This document shows, one piece after another, positions 23,989-33,017 of a stretch of 64,000 bases of DNA (position 1 is the first letter of the stretch; every line of letters starts with the position of its first letter). The DNA comes from Streptomyces orinoci (lineage in GTDB: Bacteria; Actinomycetota; Actinomycetes; Streptomycetales; Streptomycetaceae): contig NZ_PHNC01000029.1 in assembly GCF_003121295.1 (NCBI RefSeq), positions 1,488,001-1,552,000 of the forward strand, given 5' to 3'. The notes under the pieces were generated by a model, which was not told the DNA's origin, ran no database searches, and saw only the letters and a program-made list of their open reading frames with translations. Made by a program: the position numbers and the translations under genes.

Positions 23989-24314
23989 GGGGTGAGCGTA
24001 GCCGGGTGGGCCTGCCCCCAGGGGCGCGGGGAACTGCGCGACCGGCCACGCACGGCCCGCAGCCGGCAACGGACGCCGGTATCGCTTCCGGGTGCGGCCC
24101 GGTGGTCGCGTTGTGCCCACCCTCCCCCAGCTACCGCTGGGAGGTGCCCCCATCGCCCAGCGGAACGACTGCCCACAACGCGCAGGGCGCGCCCCGTCAG
24201 GGGCGCGGGGAACTGCGCGACCAGCCGCAGCGGAACGGCGAGGGTCGTCGGCAGACGCCGTTTCGTCGCCGGGTGCGGCCCGCCCACGACGGCCCGCGCC
24301 CGGAATCGGACCCG
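23989..24314. repeat. intergenic repeat cluster with two GGGGCGCGGGGAACTGCGCG copies
   Basis: This 326-bp gap contains no gene. It holds two head-to-tail copies of the dispersed repeat core (about 24012-24047 and 24187-24227), each followed by GACCRGCC. A third element lies between them: a hairpin with CTCCC and GGGAG arms around CCAGCTACCGCTG (24122-24146). The repeats separate mqnP from ubiX on the same strand and could end or attenuate the transcript. Confidence 0.8.
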
Positions 24315-25232
24315 CTACCAGCCCAGCCCGCGGCTCACCAGATCGCACAGGGCGAAGAAGAACAGGCTTATCCCCACAAAACCGTTCACCGTGAAGAACG
24401 CCCGGTTCAGGCGGGACAAGTCGTGCGGCCGCACGATCGAGTGCTCGTAAACGAACGCGGCCGCGACCACCATCAGCCCCACCCAGAAGAACGGCCCCGC
24501 GTGCGTGGCCAGCGCGTACCACACCAGCAGCGCCGTGGTGATCACATGGCAGACCCGGGAGCCGTACAGCGCGGCCGGGATGCCGAAGCGGGCCGGGGTG
24601 GACAGCACCCCGTGCGCGCGGTCGGCGGCCACGTCCTGGCAGGCGAAGATCAGATCGAAGCCGCCGATCCAGACGCCGACCGCCAGGCCCAGGATCACCG
24701 CGTCCCAGGACCAGCCGCCGGTGACCGCCAGCCAGGCGCCCACCGGGCCGATCGCCTGGGCCAGGCCCAGGATGGCGTGCGGAAAGTTGGTGAAGCGCTT
24801 GCCGTAGGGATAGACCACCATCGGGATCACGGCGAGCGGCGCCAGCGCCAGGCACAAAGGATTCAGCAGCCCCGCCGCGCCCAGGAAGAACACCACCGCC
24901 ACCAGCGCACCGGTCCAGGCGGAACGCACCGTCACCGCGCCGGTGACCAGTTCACGGCCGGCCGTACGCGGGTTACGGGCGTCGATCTCACGGTCGATGA
25001 TGCGGTTGCAGGCCATGGCGAAGGTCCGCAGGCCCACCATGGCGACGGTGACCAGCAGCAGCTTCCACCAGTCGATGCGCTCGTCCTTCTGGTACATCGC
25101 CGTCAGCGAGGCGATATAGGCGAAGGGCAGCGCGAAGACCGAGTGCTCGATCATCACCAGGCGCAGGAACGCGCGGATCCGGCCGCTGGAGGGGGCCGGG
25201 CCGGGGGTGAGGATGCCTTCGGCAGAGGTCAC
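24315..25232 (-). CDS. mqnP: UbiA-type prenyltransferase of menaquinone synthesis (MqnP-like)
   Basis: A 305-residue polytopic UbiA-superfamily prenyltransferase with about eight or nine helices. Both Asp-rich motifs are present: NRIIDREIDARNPRT (N-x3-D-x3-D) in the first half and DLIFACQDVAADRAHG in the second. It would attach the polyprenyl tail to the naphthoate core at the membrane. The GTG at 25232 overlaps the decarboxylase stop as GTGA, so the two are translationally coupled. The neighbours and the fold support a menaquinone rather than ubiquinone role, since actinobacteria lack ubiquinone. Confidence 0.92.
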   Translation of the reverse strand: MTSAEGILTPGPAPSSGRIRAFLRLVMIEHSVFALPFAYIASLTAMYQKDERIDWWKLLLVTVAMVGLRTFAMACNRIIDREIDARNPRTAGRELVTGAVTVRSAWTGALVAVVFFLGAAGLLNPLCLALAPLAVIPMVVYPYGKRFTNFPHAILGLAQAIGPVGAWLAVTGGWSWDAVILGLAVGVWIGGFDLIFACQDVAADRAHGVLSTPARFGIPAALYGSRVCHVITTALLVWYALATHAGPFFWVGLMVVAAAFVYEHSIVRPHDLSRLNRAFFTVNGFVGISLFFFALCDLVSRGLGW

Positions 25233-26680
25233 AGTCCGTACTCCGTCCAACGCTTGGTCACCAGTTCGGCGGTCCGGGGATCGGACTCGACCATCCGCGG
25301 CCAGCCGCCGTCCCGGGTGTAGCCCTCCTCCGGCCACTTGGCGGTGGCGTCGATGCCCGCCTTGCCACCCCAGAACTGCTGGTAGGAGGCGTGGTCCAGG
25401 TGGTCCACCGGGCCCTCGACCACGGTGAGGTCACGGGCGTAGTCGGTGTTGCCCAGCGCCCGCCAGGAGACCTCGTGCAGATCGTGGACATCGCAGTCGG
25501 CATCGACCACGATGATCAGCTTGGTCAGCGACATCATGTGCGCACCCCAGATGGCGTGCATCACCTTCTGCGCGTGCTTGGGGTACTTCTTGTCGATCGA
25601 GACGATGGCGCAGTTGTGGAAGCCGCCGGACTCCGGCAGGTGGTAGTCCACGATGTCCGGCACGATGATCTTCAACAGCGGGAGGAAGAACCGCTCGGTG
25701 GCCCGCCCCAGCGGGCCGTCCTCGGTCGGCGGCCGGCCGACCACGATGGACTGCAGCAGCGGGCGGCGGCGCATGGTCACACAGTCGATGGTCAGCGCCG
25801 GGAAGTCCTCCTGCGGCGTATAGAAGCCGGTGTGGTCGCCGAACGGGCCCTCCGGCAGCATCCGGCCGGGCTCCAGCCAGCCCTCCAGCACCACCTCGGC
25901 ATTGGCCGGAACCTGGAGCGGAACGGTCTTGCAGTCCACCATCTCCACCCGCTTGCCCTGGATGAAGCCGGCCAGCAGGTATTCGTCGATGTCGCCGGGC
26001 AGCGGCGCGGTGGAGGCATAGGTGACGGCGGGCGGGCAGCCGAAGGCGATGGCCACCGGCAGCCGCTCCCCGCGCCGGGCCGCCACCTGGTAGTGGTTGC
26101 GGCTGTCCTTGTGGATCTGCCAGTGCATCCCAATGGTGCGCTTGTCGTGACGCTGGAGCCGGTAGAGGCCCAGGTTTCGGACGCCGGTCTCGGGGTGCTT
26201 GGTGTGGGTGAGGCCCAGGTTGAAGAAGGAGCCGCCGTCCTCGGGCCAGGTGAACAGGGCCGGGAGCCGGTCGAGGTCCACCTGGTCGCCGGTGAGCACC
26301 ACTTCCTGGACCGGGGCGTCCTTGATCTTGCGCGGCGGGACATGCGCCATGGCGCCCAGCTTGCCGAAGGCCTCCCGCAGGCCGATGAAGCCCTGGGGCA
26401 GCTCCGGCTTGAGCAGCCCGCCGATCTTCTCGCCGATCTCCTGGTAGGACTTCAGGCCCAGCGCCTTGAGCAGCCGGCGGTCGGTGCCGAAGACATTCAT
26501 GGCCAGCGGCATCGCCGAGCCCTTGACGTTCTCGAAGAGCAGCGCGGGACCGCCCGCCTTGTTCACTCTGTCGACAATCTCCCCGACTTCCAGATAGGGA
26601 TCGACTTCGGCCTTGATGCGCTTGAGGTCGCCATCGCGCTCCAGCGCCCGCAGGAACGAGCGGAGATCGTCATAAGCCAT
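25229..26680 (-). CDS. mqnL: UbiD-family menaquinone biosynthesis decarboxylase
   Basis: A 483-residue UbiD-type decarboxylase that needs prenyl-FMN. Hallmarks are MAYDDLRSFLRALERDGDL at the start, HKDSRNHYQVAA, ALTIDCVTMRRRPLLQSIV, the catalytic-region ELLP-like segment GPFGDHTGFYTP (with the active-site Glu in LPEGPFGDHTG), and KLIIVVDADCDVHD. It probably decarboxylates the carboxylated naphthoquinol intermediate of the futalosine route. It begins a coupled unit with mqnP, with ubiX further downstream supplying its cofactor. The ATG is well placed. The gene symbol follows the futalosine literature and is less certain than the family. Confidence 0.9.
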   Translation of the reverse strand: MAYDDLRSFLRALERDGDLKRIKAEVDPYLEVGEIVDRVNKAGGPALLFENVKGSAMPLAMNVFGTDRRLLKALGLKSYQEIGEKIGGLLKPELPQGFIGLREAFGKLGAMAHVPPRKIKDAPVQEVVLTGDQVDLDRLPALFTWPEDGGSFFNLGLTHTKHPETGVRNLGLYRLQRHDKRTIGMHWQIHKDSRNHYQVAARRGERLPVAIAFGCPPAVTYASTAPLPGDIDEYLLAGFIQGKRVEMVDCKTVPLQVPANAEVVLEGWLEPGRMLPEGPFGDHTGFYTPQEDFPALTIDCVTMRRRPLLQSIVVGRPPTEDGPLGRATERFFLPLLKIIVPDIVDYHLPESGGFHNCAIVSIDKKYPKHAQKVMHAIWGAHMMSLTKLIIVVDADCDVHDLHEVSWRALGNTDYARDLTVVEGPVDHLDHASYQQFWGGKAGIDATAKWPEEGYTRDGGWPRMVESDPRTAELVTKRWTEYGL

Positions 26681-26767
26681 GCGCTCCAGTATCGAGCACG
26701 CACTACGCTTGGCTTGTCACGGGGGCCGCCGCGCGGCCCGTACCGCTTCGTCCCGGGGGCTCGTCAC

Positions 26768-27052
26768 ATGCTCAGGTATCTGCCGTTCCTGCTGATCCTG
26801 GCCCTGTGGATCTACGCCTTCGTGGACTGCCTCAACACCCCGGAGAACGAGGTCCGCGGCCTGCCCAAGGTGGCCTGGGTGCTGATCATCCTGCTCTTCG
26901 GCGAGGTGCTGCTGGGTCCGGTGGCCTGGCTGATCGCCGGCCGCCCGCGCCCCGCCGCCGCGGGCTCCCCGCAGGGCACCTGGGTGGCGCCGGACGACAA
27001 CCCGGAGTTCCTCCGCTCCCTGGGCCGCGACCGGGACGAGGGCGCCCAGTAG
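26768..27052 (+). CDS. PLD-nuclease-N-terminal (PLDc_N) domain small membrane protein
   Basis: A 94-residue protein with a first hydrophobic helix (YLPFLLILALWIYAFVDCL) and a second (WVLIILLFGEVLLGPVAWLIA), separated by NTPENEVRGLPKVA. This is the two-helix PLDc_N arrangement seen alone or at the start of cardiolipin synthases. The tail is hydrophilic and ends in a RDRDEGAQ stretch. It diverges from the UbiD-type gene with about 90 bp between starts. It is conserved beside these genes in streptomycetes as far as I recall; the function is unknown. Confidence 0.85.
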   Translation: MLRYLPFLLILALWIYAFVDCLNTPENEVRGLPKVAWVLIILLFGEVLLGPVAWLIAGRPRPAAAGSPQGTWVAPDDNPEFLRSLGRDRDEGAQ

Positions 27053-27129
27053 GGGATCGCAAGGCGCGAGCGCCCGCTCGGCCCAACCAGCACTCCCCCT
27101 ATCGGGTAATCGTATTTAGCAGTGACAGC

Positions 27130-27181
27130 GGAATTTCACCTCAACTCCGTTGTTTTCACTGCCATTTGACGCCCAATTCAT
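27130..27181 (+). promoter_or_regulatory. PHO-box-like direct repeats upstream of phospholipase C gene
   Basis: TTCA/TTGA cores start at 27135, 27155, 27166 and 27177. The last three are exactly 11 nt apart, the period of streptomycete PHO boxes bound by PhoP. The arrangement lies about 90 bp upstream of the phospholipase start. The core GTTCACC is only partly matched, so this is a candidate. Confidence 0.45.
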
Positions 27182-27268
27182 CCGCATCCCCCTCCCCCCG
27201 ACATCCCCGCCCCGGGAGAGTCGTCATGGTCACACTGTGGCCTGACGTGACATCAGGGAGGGATGACC

Positions 27269-28693
27269 ATGCCCGAGATGACCAGACGCAGACTCCTCGG
27301 CTCCGCCCTGGGGGCGGCGGTCGGCGGTGCCGCCTTCGCGCTGCTCCCGCCGAGCGTCCAGCAGGCGGCGGCGGCCGGCCCGGCCCGGCGCGGCTCGCTG
27401 CGGGACATCAAGCACGTGGTCCTGCTGATGCAGGAGAACCGCTCCTTCGACCACTACTTCGGCACCCTCAAGGGCGTACGCGGCTTCGCCGACCCGCACG
27501 CGCTCAAGCTCTCCACCGGGCGCAGCGTCTTCCACCAGCCGGACAGCCAGAACCCCAAGGGCTATCTGCTCCCCTTCCGGCTGAACACCCGCAAGACCAG
27601 CGCCCAGGCCATCCCCTCCACCAGCCACGCCTGGGCCGTACAGCACGAGGCGTGGAACAACGGGAAGATGGACCGCTGGCTGCCCGCCCACCGCAAGGCG
27701 GACGGCAAGAACGGCCCCTATGTGATGGGCTATCACACCCGCGAGGACATCCCCTTCCAGTTCGCCCTCGCCGAGACCTTCACCATCTGCGACAACTACT
27801 ACTGCTCGGTGTTCGGCCCCACCTGGCCCAACCGGCTGTACTGGATGACCGGCACCATCGACCCCGGCGGCAGGCACGGCGGCCCGGTCATCGACAACAC
27901 CGCGCCCACCCCCTACCGCTGGACCACCTATGCCGAGCGGCTGCAGAAGGCAGGCATCAGCTGGCGGGTGTACCAGGAGGAGGACAACTACGGCTGCAAC
28001 ATGCTGGAGGAGTTCCAGCAGTTCAAGGACGCCAGGCCGGGCGAGCCGCTGTATGAGCGCGGGATGCGCCGGCTGGCGGCGGGCACCTTCGAGGAGGACG
28101 CCCGCAACGACCGGCTGCCGGCCGTCTCCTGGATCATCCCCACCGGGCCGCAGTCGGAGCACCCGGACTTCCTCCCGGCCGCGGGCGCGGACTTCGTCGC
28201 CAAGAAGATCGAGGCCATCGCCGACAACCCCGAGGTATGGGCCAAGACCGTCTTCATCCTCAACTACGACGAGAACGACGGGCTGTTCGACCATGTGCCG
28301 CCACCGGTGCCGCCCAAGGGCACCAAGGACGAGTTCATCAAGGGGCTGCCCATCGGGGCCGGGTTCCGGGTGCCCTGTGTGATCGTCTCGCCCTGGACGG
28401 TGGGCGGCTGGGCGGCCGGTGAGGCCTTCGACCACACCTCGGCGCTGCGCTTCCTGGAGCGGTGGACGGGCGTGCCGGAGCCCAATATCAGCGCCTGGCG
28501 CCGGCGCACCTTCGGCGACTTCACCTCGGCCTTCGGCTTCGGCGACCCGGCGGGGGCACCCAAACTGCCGGTGGACACCGACAAGGAGTTCCAGGAGGCC
28601 CAGTGGGAAGTGGCCAACCTGCCCAAGCCCACCCTGCCCGGCGCCAGTCAGCAACTGCCCAGGCAGGAGCCGGGCACCCGGCCCCGGCGCTAG
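27269..28693 (+). CDS. Tat-exported phospholipase C / phosphoesterase family protein
   Basis: A 474-residue secreted phosphoesterase of the bacterial phospholipase C and acid phosphatase family (PF04185-type). It has a twin-arginine signal (MTRRRLLGSALGAAVGGAAF), then the family opening IKHVVLLMQENRSFDHYFGTLKGVRGF with the metal-binding Glu-Asn. TWPNRLYWMTG follows mid-protein, and ILNYDENDGLFDHVPPP and FRVPCVIVSPW come late. These carry the remaining ligands. An ATG at 27269 is used because GGGAGG lies six bases upstream; an ATG six bases earlier sits too close to it. A PHO-box-like array upstream suggests induction by phosphate starvation. Confidence 0.9.
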   Translation: MPEMTRRRLLGSALGAAVGGAAFALLPPSVQQAAAAGPARRGSLRDIKHVVLLMQENRSFDHYFGTLKGVRGFADPHALKLSTGRSVFHQPDSQNPKGYLLPFRLNTRKTSAQAIPSTSHAWAVQHEAWNNGKMDRWLPAHRKADGKNGPYVMGYHTREDIPFQFALAETFTICDNYYCSVFGPTWPNRLYWMTGTIDPGGRHGGPVIDNTAPTPYRWTTYAERLQKAGISWRVYQEEDNYGCNMLEEFQQFKDARPGEPLYERGMRRLAAGTFEEDARNDRLPAVSWIIPTGPQSEHPDFLPAAGADFVAKKIEAIADNPEVWAKTVFILNYDENDGLFDHVPPPVPPKGTKDEFIKGLPIGAGFRVPCVIVSPWTVGGWAAGEAFDHTSALRFLERWTGVPEPNISAWRRRTFGDFTSAFGFGDPAGAPKLPVDTDKEFQEAQWEVANLPKPTLPGASQQLPRQEPGTRPRR

Positions 28694-29214
28694 GGGTTCT
28701 CGCCGCGCTCGTAGTCCTGCCGTAGCCGCCGCGGGCGGTCCGGGCTCCAGGAGGGCCAGTCCGCGGGGTGGCCGGCGAGCGCCTGGAGCAGGTACTCGAA
28801 GTGGTGGTGCCAGCCCGCCAGGCAGTCCAGGCGCTCGTCCTCCGGCCCGGTGATCTCATTGGTGAAGTGCAGCAGGGTGCCGCCGACGCTGTGCGGGGCG
28901 GGCTCCAGCTCGAAGCGGATCCGGCCGTGGACCTCCACCGTGTACTCGGCCAGCCGCTGCGGCTGCCAGGCGGTCACCCTGCCGGGGGCGACGGTGGTCC
29001 CGCCCTCGGGGCCGGGCTTCAGCCAGCGCAGGGTGATCGCCCCGCCCTCCCGCTGCTCGAAGGGCTCGGCGGCGGCCAGCCAGGAGGGCAGGCCCTCGGG
29101 GGTGGCGATGGCGGCCCACACCTGGGACTGCGGATAGGGCAGCGAGAGCTCGTAGTGCAGGGTGTGGCTGTTGCCATGGGTCCGGGAGGACCCGTACGGG
29201 GAGGGGATCTCCAT
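28690..29214 (-). CDS. SRPBCC / AHSA1-like START-domain protein
   Basis: A 174-residue SRPBCC-fold protein: it opens LHYELSLPYPQSQVWAAIATPEGLPSWLA, the standard first strand and helix of this fold. It goes on with alternating strands including VTAWQPQRLAEYTVEV and GTLLHFTNEI, and ends in a long helix with LAGWHHHFEYLLQAL. Such proteins bind hydrophobic ligands or activate Hsp90-like chaperones; here the ligand is unknown. The stop overlaps the convergent phospholipase stop by three bases. It is likely monocistronic. Confidence 0.85.
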   Translation of the reverse strand: MEIPSPYGSSRTHGNSHTLHYELSLPYPQSQVWAAIATPEGLPSWLAAAEPFEQREGGAITLRWLKPGPEGGTTVAPGRVTAWQPQRLAEYTVEVHGRIRFELEPAPHSVGGTLLHFTNEITGPEDERLDCLAGWHHHFEYLLQALAGHPADWPSWSPDRPRRLRQDYERGENP

Positions 29215-29310
29215 ACCCCAGCGGTACCACGACGGCCCGTGTTCCGCCTCTCGGGGAACACGGGCCGCAGGGGGCTCAGGGGTCGCGCCGGGCTCGGACT
29301 CCGGAGTGGC

Positions 29311-30468
29311 TCAGACTCCGGAGTAGGAGTGCTTGCCGCCGAACAGGAAGTTGACCCCGTAGTAGTTGAAGACATAGCAGGCGAAGGCGAACAGGCCCAG
29401 ATAGGCGGCCTTGCGCCCCTTCCAGCCCGCGGTGGCCCGGGCATGCAGATAGCAGGCGTAGGCGACCCAGGTGATGAAGGACCAGACCTCCTTGGGGTCC
29501 CAGCCCCAGTAGCGGCCCCAGGCCGCCTCGGCCCAGATGGCGCCCGCGATGATGGTGAAGGTCCACAGCGGGAAGACGGTGGCGTTGATCCGGTAGCCGA
29601 ACTTGTCCAGGGTGCCGGCCGAGGGCAGCCGGCTCAGGGCGCTGTCCATGGCCAGCTGCGCCTTGACGCCCAGCCGCAGCCAGCCCCCGTCGGCGGACTG
29701 CTGCTCCGGCTTGCCCTCCGGCGCGTCCGGACCGGCCTCGCCCTTGGCCAGGCGCTCCTCATAGCGGTCGCGCAGCAGGTAGAAGAGCGTGGAGACCGCG
29801 CCCACATAGAGCGAGGCGCCGGAGATGATCGCGCAGGAGACGTGGATCCACAGCCAGTAGGAGTGCAGCGCGGGCACCAGCTGGTCGCTGGCGGTGTAGA
29901 GCACCGAGACGGCCAGGCCCAGGTCGAGCAGGACCGTGGTGACCAGCGGCAGGCCCAGCCAGCGGATGTTCTTCCTGGCCGCCAGCAGGCAGAGGTAGAC
30001 GCCCACCGCGACCATGCCGAAGGTGCAGGAGAACTCGTACATGTTCCCCCATGGCGCCCGCTGCACCGACAGGGCGCGGGTGAGCACCCCGCCCGCGTGC
30101 AGGGCGAAGGCCAGCACGGTCAGCGAGATGGCGATCCGGCCATAGAGGTCGCCCTGCTCACTGGTGCCCGCGGCGCCCGGCCCGTCAGGGACGTCGTCCC
30201 GGCCGCCGGGGGCGGTGCGGGTGATCACCTTGGGGCGTTCCAGCACCGCGGTGCCGCCGCCGGCCGAGCCGCTCTTGACGGTGACCGTCACCGCCTGCCG
30301 GGGGGTGGCGGTGATCGCGGCGGCGGTACGGCCCACGGCGCTGCGGCTGCCGAACACCCACTCGGCGATATGCGCGAGAAAGGCCAGGGTGTAGACGGCC
30401 ATGGCCGAATAGATCAGCACATTGCTGATGTGGGCCAGGTTCTCGTTGGTTGCGGCCGCGAGGTTCAC
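29311..30468 (-). CDS. ccsB: cytochrome c biogenesis protein CcsB (System II haem channel)
   Basis: A 385-residue integral membrane protein with about eight helices. The tryptophan-rich haem-handling motif reads WGRYWGWDPKEVWSFITW near residue 320, and conserved histidines flank it. With ResB it exports haem and ligates it to apocytochrome c outside the membrane. The GTG start overlaps the resB stop as GTGA, so translation is coupled. This is the last gene of the resA-ccdA-resB-ccsB set. Confidence 0.95.
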   Translation of the reverse strand: MNLAAATNENLAHISNVLIYSAMAVYTLAFLAHIAEWVFGSRSAVGRTAAAITATPRQAVTVTVKSGSAGGGTAVLERPKVITRTAPGGRDDVPDGPGAAGTSEQGDLYGRIAISLTVLAFALHAGGVLTRALSVQRAPWGNMYEFSCTFGMVAVGVYLCLLAARKNIRWLGLPLVTTVLLDLGLAVSVLYTASDQLVPALHSYWLWIHVSCAIISGASLYVGAVSTLFYLLRDRYEERLAKGEAGPDAPEGKPEQQSADGGWLRLGVKAQLAMDSALSRLPSAGTLDKFGYRINATVFPLWTFTIIAGAIWAEAAWGRYWGWDPKEVWSFITWVAYACYLHARATAGWKGRKAAYLGLFAFACYVFNYYGVNFLFGGKHSYSGV

Positions 30469-32243
30469 GCGCGGGCTCCTTCGGAGGATTCGGACGGTTC
30501 GGTGGTATCGGCGCCTTCGTCTGGGGTGGGCGGGGCGTCTGAGGTGGACGGGTCGTCAGGGACGGGCGGGGCGTCGGTCTGGAGGGCGGCCGCCAGATCG
30601 GCCAGTTCCTCGGGCACCTTGGCCGACTCGCTGCGGCCCAGGCCGGCCAGCTCCACGACCGTACTCCCGTCCGCAGCGCGCACGGCGCGCACCCACACCC
30701 GGCGGCGCTGGATGAACAGCGAACCGGCGACCCCCAGGATGGCGGCGACCGCACCGGCCAGGGCGGGCCCGTCACCCGGCTTCTGGGAGATCTGGAAGGT
30801 GGCCCAGGGCTTGATGCCGTCGAAGTGCAGGGTGCCGCCGTTGGGCAGGTTCATGGTCTGGCCGACCCGGAGCAGCTGGGACAGCTTGCTCTTGCCGTCC
30901 GGCTTGGTGAACTGCTTCATCTTGGAGACGTCCAGCTTGTAGACGCTCTGCGGCACTCCGGAGTCCATGCCCAGGCTGCCGTGGAAGGCGGTCAGCACCA
31001 TGCCCGGACTGACCAGGTCGGGGAACTGCGACAGCATGGTGCCGGTGCGTTCGTCCAGGGTGGGGATGAACAGACCGGTGAAGCCGACCTGGTCCTTGGC
31101 GCCTTCCTTGTCCCGGAAGTCCGGGACCTTCAGGACGACATTCTCGGTGATGTTGCTGTCCAGCGGCAGCGAGGCCACCGCCCCCTGATAGGCGACATTT
31201 CCCTTGCCGTCCTTGACGGTGACCACCGGGGCGTAGCCATGGCCCTGGAGGTAGATCTTGGACCCGTCGATCACCAGCGGGTCATTGACCTTGATGGTGG
31301 TCTTGTGCGGGGTGTTGTCGGTCCCCTTGTAGTAGGTGACATGGGCCGCATAGGTACGCGGGGTGCCGCGCTGCGGGCCCGTCACCTCGTAGGTGGCCTC
31401 GAAGTCGTCCAGGAAGAAGCTGAAGCGCGGCAGGTCGGCGGGGGTGAACAGGGAGCCCGACTTGAAGTCGTCGTACTGGGTGAGGGTGTTGGAGAAACCA
31501 TCGCCCTGGACGATCAGTTTGCCGCCCTCGGACTTCCACAGCTGGCCGGAGGCGAAGGCCACCAGCAGCACGATCAGCGAAACATGGAAGACCAGGTTGC
31601 CGGCCTCGCGCAGATAGCCCTTCTCACCGGCCACCGAGCCCTCGCCCGGCTCGGTGCGGAAGCGCTTGCCCTTCAGCAGTCGGCCCGCCCGGGCCAGCAC
31701 CTGCTCCGGATCGGCCTCGGTGCGCCAGGTGGCGTAGGCGGGCATCCGGTCCAGGCGGCGCGGGGCGCGCGGCGGGCGGGAGCGCAGCTGGCCGACGAAC
31801 TGCCAGGTACGCGGGACGATACAGCCGATCAGCGAGATGAACAGCAGGATGTAGACCGCGGAGAACCACACCGAGCTGTAGACATGGAACAGCTGGAGCT
31901 TCTCGAAGGCGGGCGTCAGGGCCTGGTGGCCCTTCTTCCAGTCGTCCACCTTGACCGAGTCCACGCTGGTCTGCGGGATCAGCGAACCCGGGATGGTGGC
32001 CAGCGAGAGCAGCAGCAGCAGGATCAGGGCGACCCGCATGGAGGTCAGCTGCCGCCAGAACCAGCGCAGCCAGCCGGTGGCCTCCCGCAGACCCCAGCCC
32101 AGCGCGCCCAGCAGGCCCGGCCGGCGTACGCCGCCGAAGGAGCCGGCGCCGGACGGCCCGGTCTCCTCGACCGGGGCCGTGGACAGCCGGTCGGCGGAGG
32201 CGTCCTCCGGCGCGGAGCCGGAACTGCTATCGGTCTTGGCCAT
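30465..32243 (-). CDS. resB: cytochrome c biogenesis protein ResB
   Basis: A 592-residue ResB/Ccs1 protein. After a variable acidic N-terminus it has the family's membrane segments: MRVALILLLLLSLATIPGSLIPQ, then VYILLFISLIGCIVPR, and a third at LVFHVSLIVLLVAFASGQL. A large extracytoplasmic domain and a last helix (GPALAGAVAAILGVAGSLFI) follow, with a variable acidic tail. The conserved His in the third helix is visible. It is the partner of CcsB in System II haem delivery. It starts four bases after the ccdA stop. Confidence 0.95.
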   Translation of the reverse strand: MAKTDSSSGSAPEDASADRLSTAPVEETGPSGAGSFGGVRRPGLLGALGWGLREATGWLRWFWRQLTSMRVALILLLLLSLATIPGSLIPQTSVDSVKVDDWKKGHQALTPAFEKLQLFHVYSSVWFSAVYILLFISLIGCIVPRTWQFVGQLRSRPPRAPRRLDRMPAYATWRTEADPEQVLARAGRLLKGKRFRTEPGEGSVAGEKGYLREAGNLVFHVSLIVLLVAFASGQLWKSEGGKLIVQGDGFSNTLTQYDDFKSGSLFTPADLPRFSFFLDDFEATYEVTGPQRGTPRTYAAHVTYYKGTDNTPHKTTIKVNDPLVIDGSKIYLQGHGYAPVVTVKDGKGNVAYQGAVASLPLDSNITENVVLKVPDFRDKEGAKDQVGFTGLFIPTLDERTGTMLSQFPDLVSPGMVLTAFHGSLGMDSGVPQSVYKLDVSKMKQFTKPDGKSKLSQLLRVGQTMNLPNGGTLHFDGIKPWATFQISQKPGDGPALAGAVAAILGVAGSLFIQRRRVWVRAVRAADGSTVVELAGLGRSESAKVPEELADLAAALQTDAPPVPDDPSTSDAPPTPDEGADTTEPSESSEGARA

Positions 32244-32246
32244 TGC

Positions 32247-33017
32247 TCAGATCCCAGGGGTGTATTGGTTGGTCCACGTCTGCAGGTACTGGACCATGCT
32301 GTCCCACCACCCTGTGACCAGGAGAACGCCGACCATGACGAGCATTGCGCCGCCGGTCCGCATCACCCAGGCGTAGTGCCGCTTGACCCAGCCGAAGGCA
32401 CCGAGCGCCCGGCGGAAGGCCAGCGCGGCGAGTATGAAGGGCAGGCCCAGGCCCAGGCAGTAGGCGGAGGTGAGCAGGGCGCCGCGCAGTGCGCTGCCCT
32501 GCTGGAGGGCGAGGGTGTTGGCGGCTGCCAGCGTCGGGCCGATGCAGGGCGTCCAGCCCAGACCGAAGACCACGCCAAGCAACGGGGCTCCCGCCAGCCC
32601 CACCGAAGGCCGGGTGTGGAAGCGGAATTCGCGCTGGCCGAACCGGTTCAGCAGACCCATGAAGACCAGGCCGAGCACGATGGTCAGGCTGCCGAGCACC
32701 AGGGAGATGGTGTCCTTGTACCGCTGCAGTGTGGTGCCGAAATAGCCGAAAAGTGCGCCACCGGAGACGAACACCGCGCTGAACCCCAGCACAAACAGCG
32801 AGGATCCGGCCAGCATCCGCCCCCGCCGGGCCTCGGCCATGTCCGCCCCGCTGACCCCGGTGACATAGGACAGATAGCCCGGCACCAGCGGCAGCACACA
32901 GGGCGAGAAGAAGGAGACCAGCCCGCCCAGCACCGCCACCGGAAGCGCCAGCAGCAGCGCCCCGGACAGCACGGTCTGGTTGTATCCCGCGGCGGCCAGC
33001 GTGTGCACGGCGGTCAC
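32247..33017 (-). CDS. ccdA: CcdA thiol-disulfide transporter
   Basis: A 256-residue polytopic protein with six helices. Each of the two conserved cysteines that shuttle reducing power across the membrane is present: SFFSPCVLPLVPGYLSYV and GLGWTPCIGPTLAAAN. It feeds electrons to the ResA protein encoded just upstream. A GTG at 33017 overlaps the resA stop as GTGA; a second in-frame GTG at 33008 is at a more usual distance from GGAG, so the exact start is open. The family assignment is firm. Confidence 0.94.
   Translation of the reverse strand: MTAVHTLAAAGYNQTVLSGALLLALPVAVLGGLVSFFSPCVLPLVPGYLSYVTGVSGADMAEARRGRMLAGSSLFVLGFSAVFVSGGALFGYFGTTLQRYKDTISLVLGSLTIVLGLVFMGLLNRFGQREFRFHTRPSVGLAGAPLLGVVFGLGWTPCIGPTLAAANTLALQQGSALRGALLTSAYCLGLGLPFILAALAFRRALGAFGWVKRHYAWVMRTGGAMLVMVGVLLVTGWWDSMVQYLQTWTNQYTPGI

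Noticed and set aside
24315..26680. Plus-strand open frames of several hundred codons opposite mqnP and the UbiD-type gene
   Set aside because: They show His/Gln/Gly-rich antisense composition, and only the minus-strand frames carry recognised catalytic motifs.
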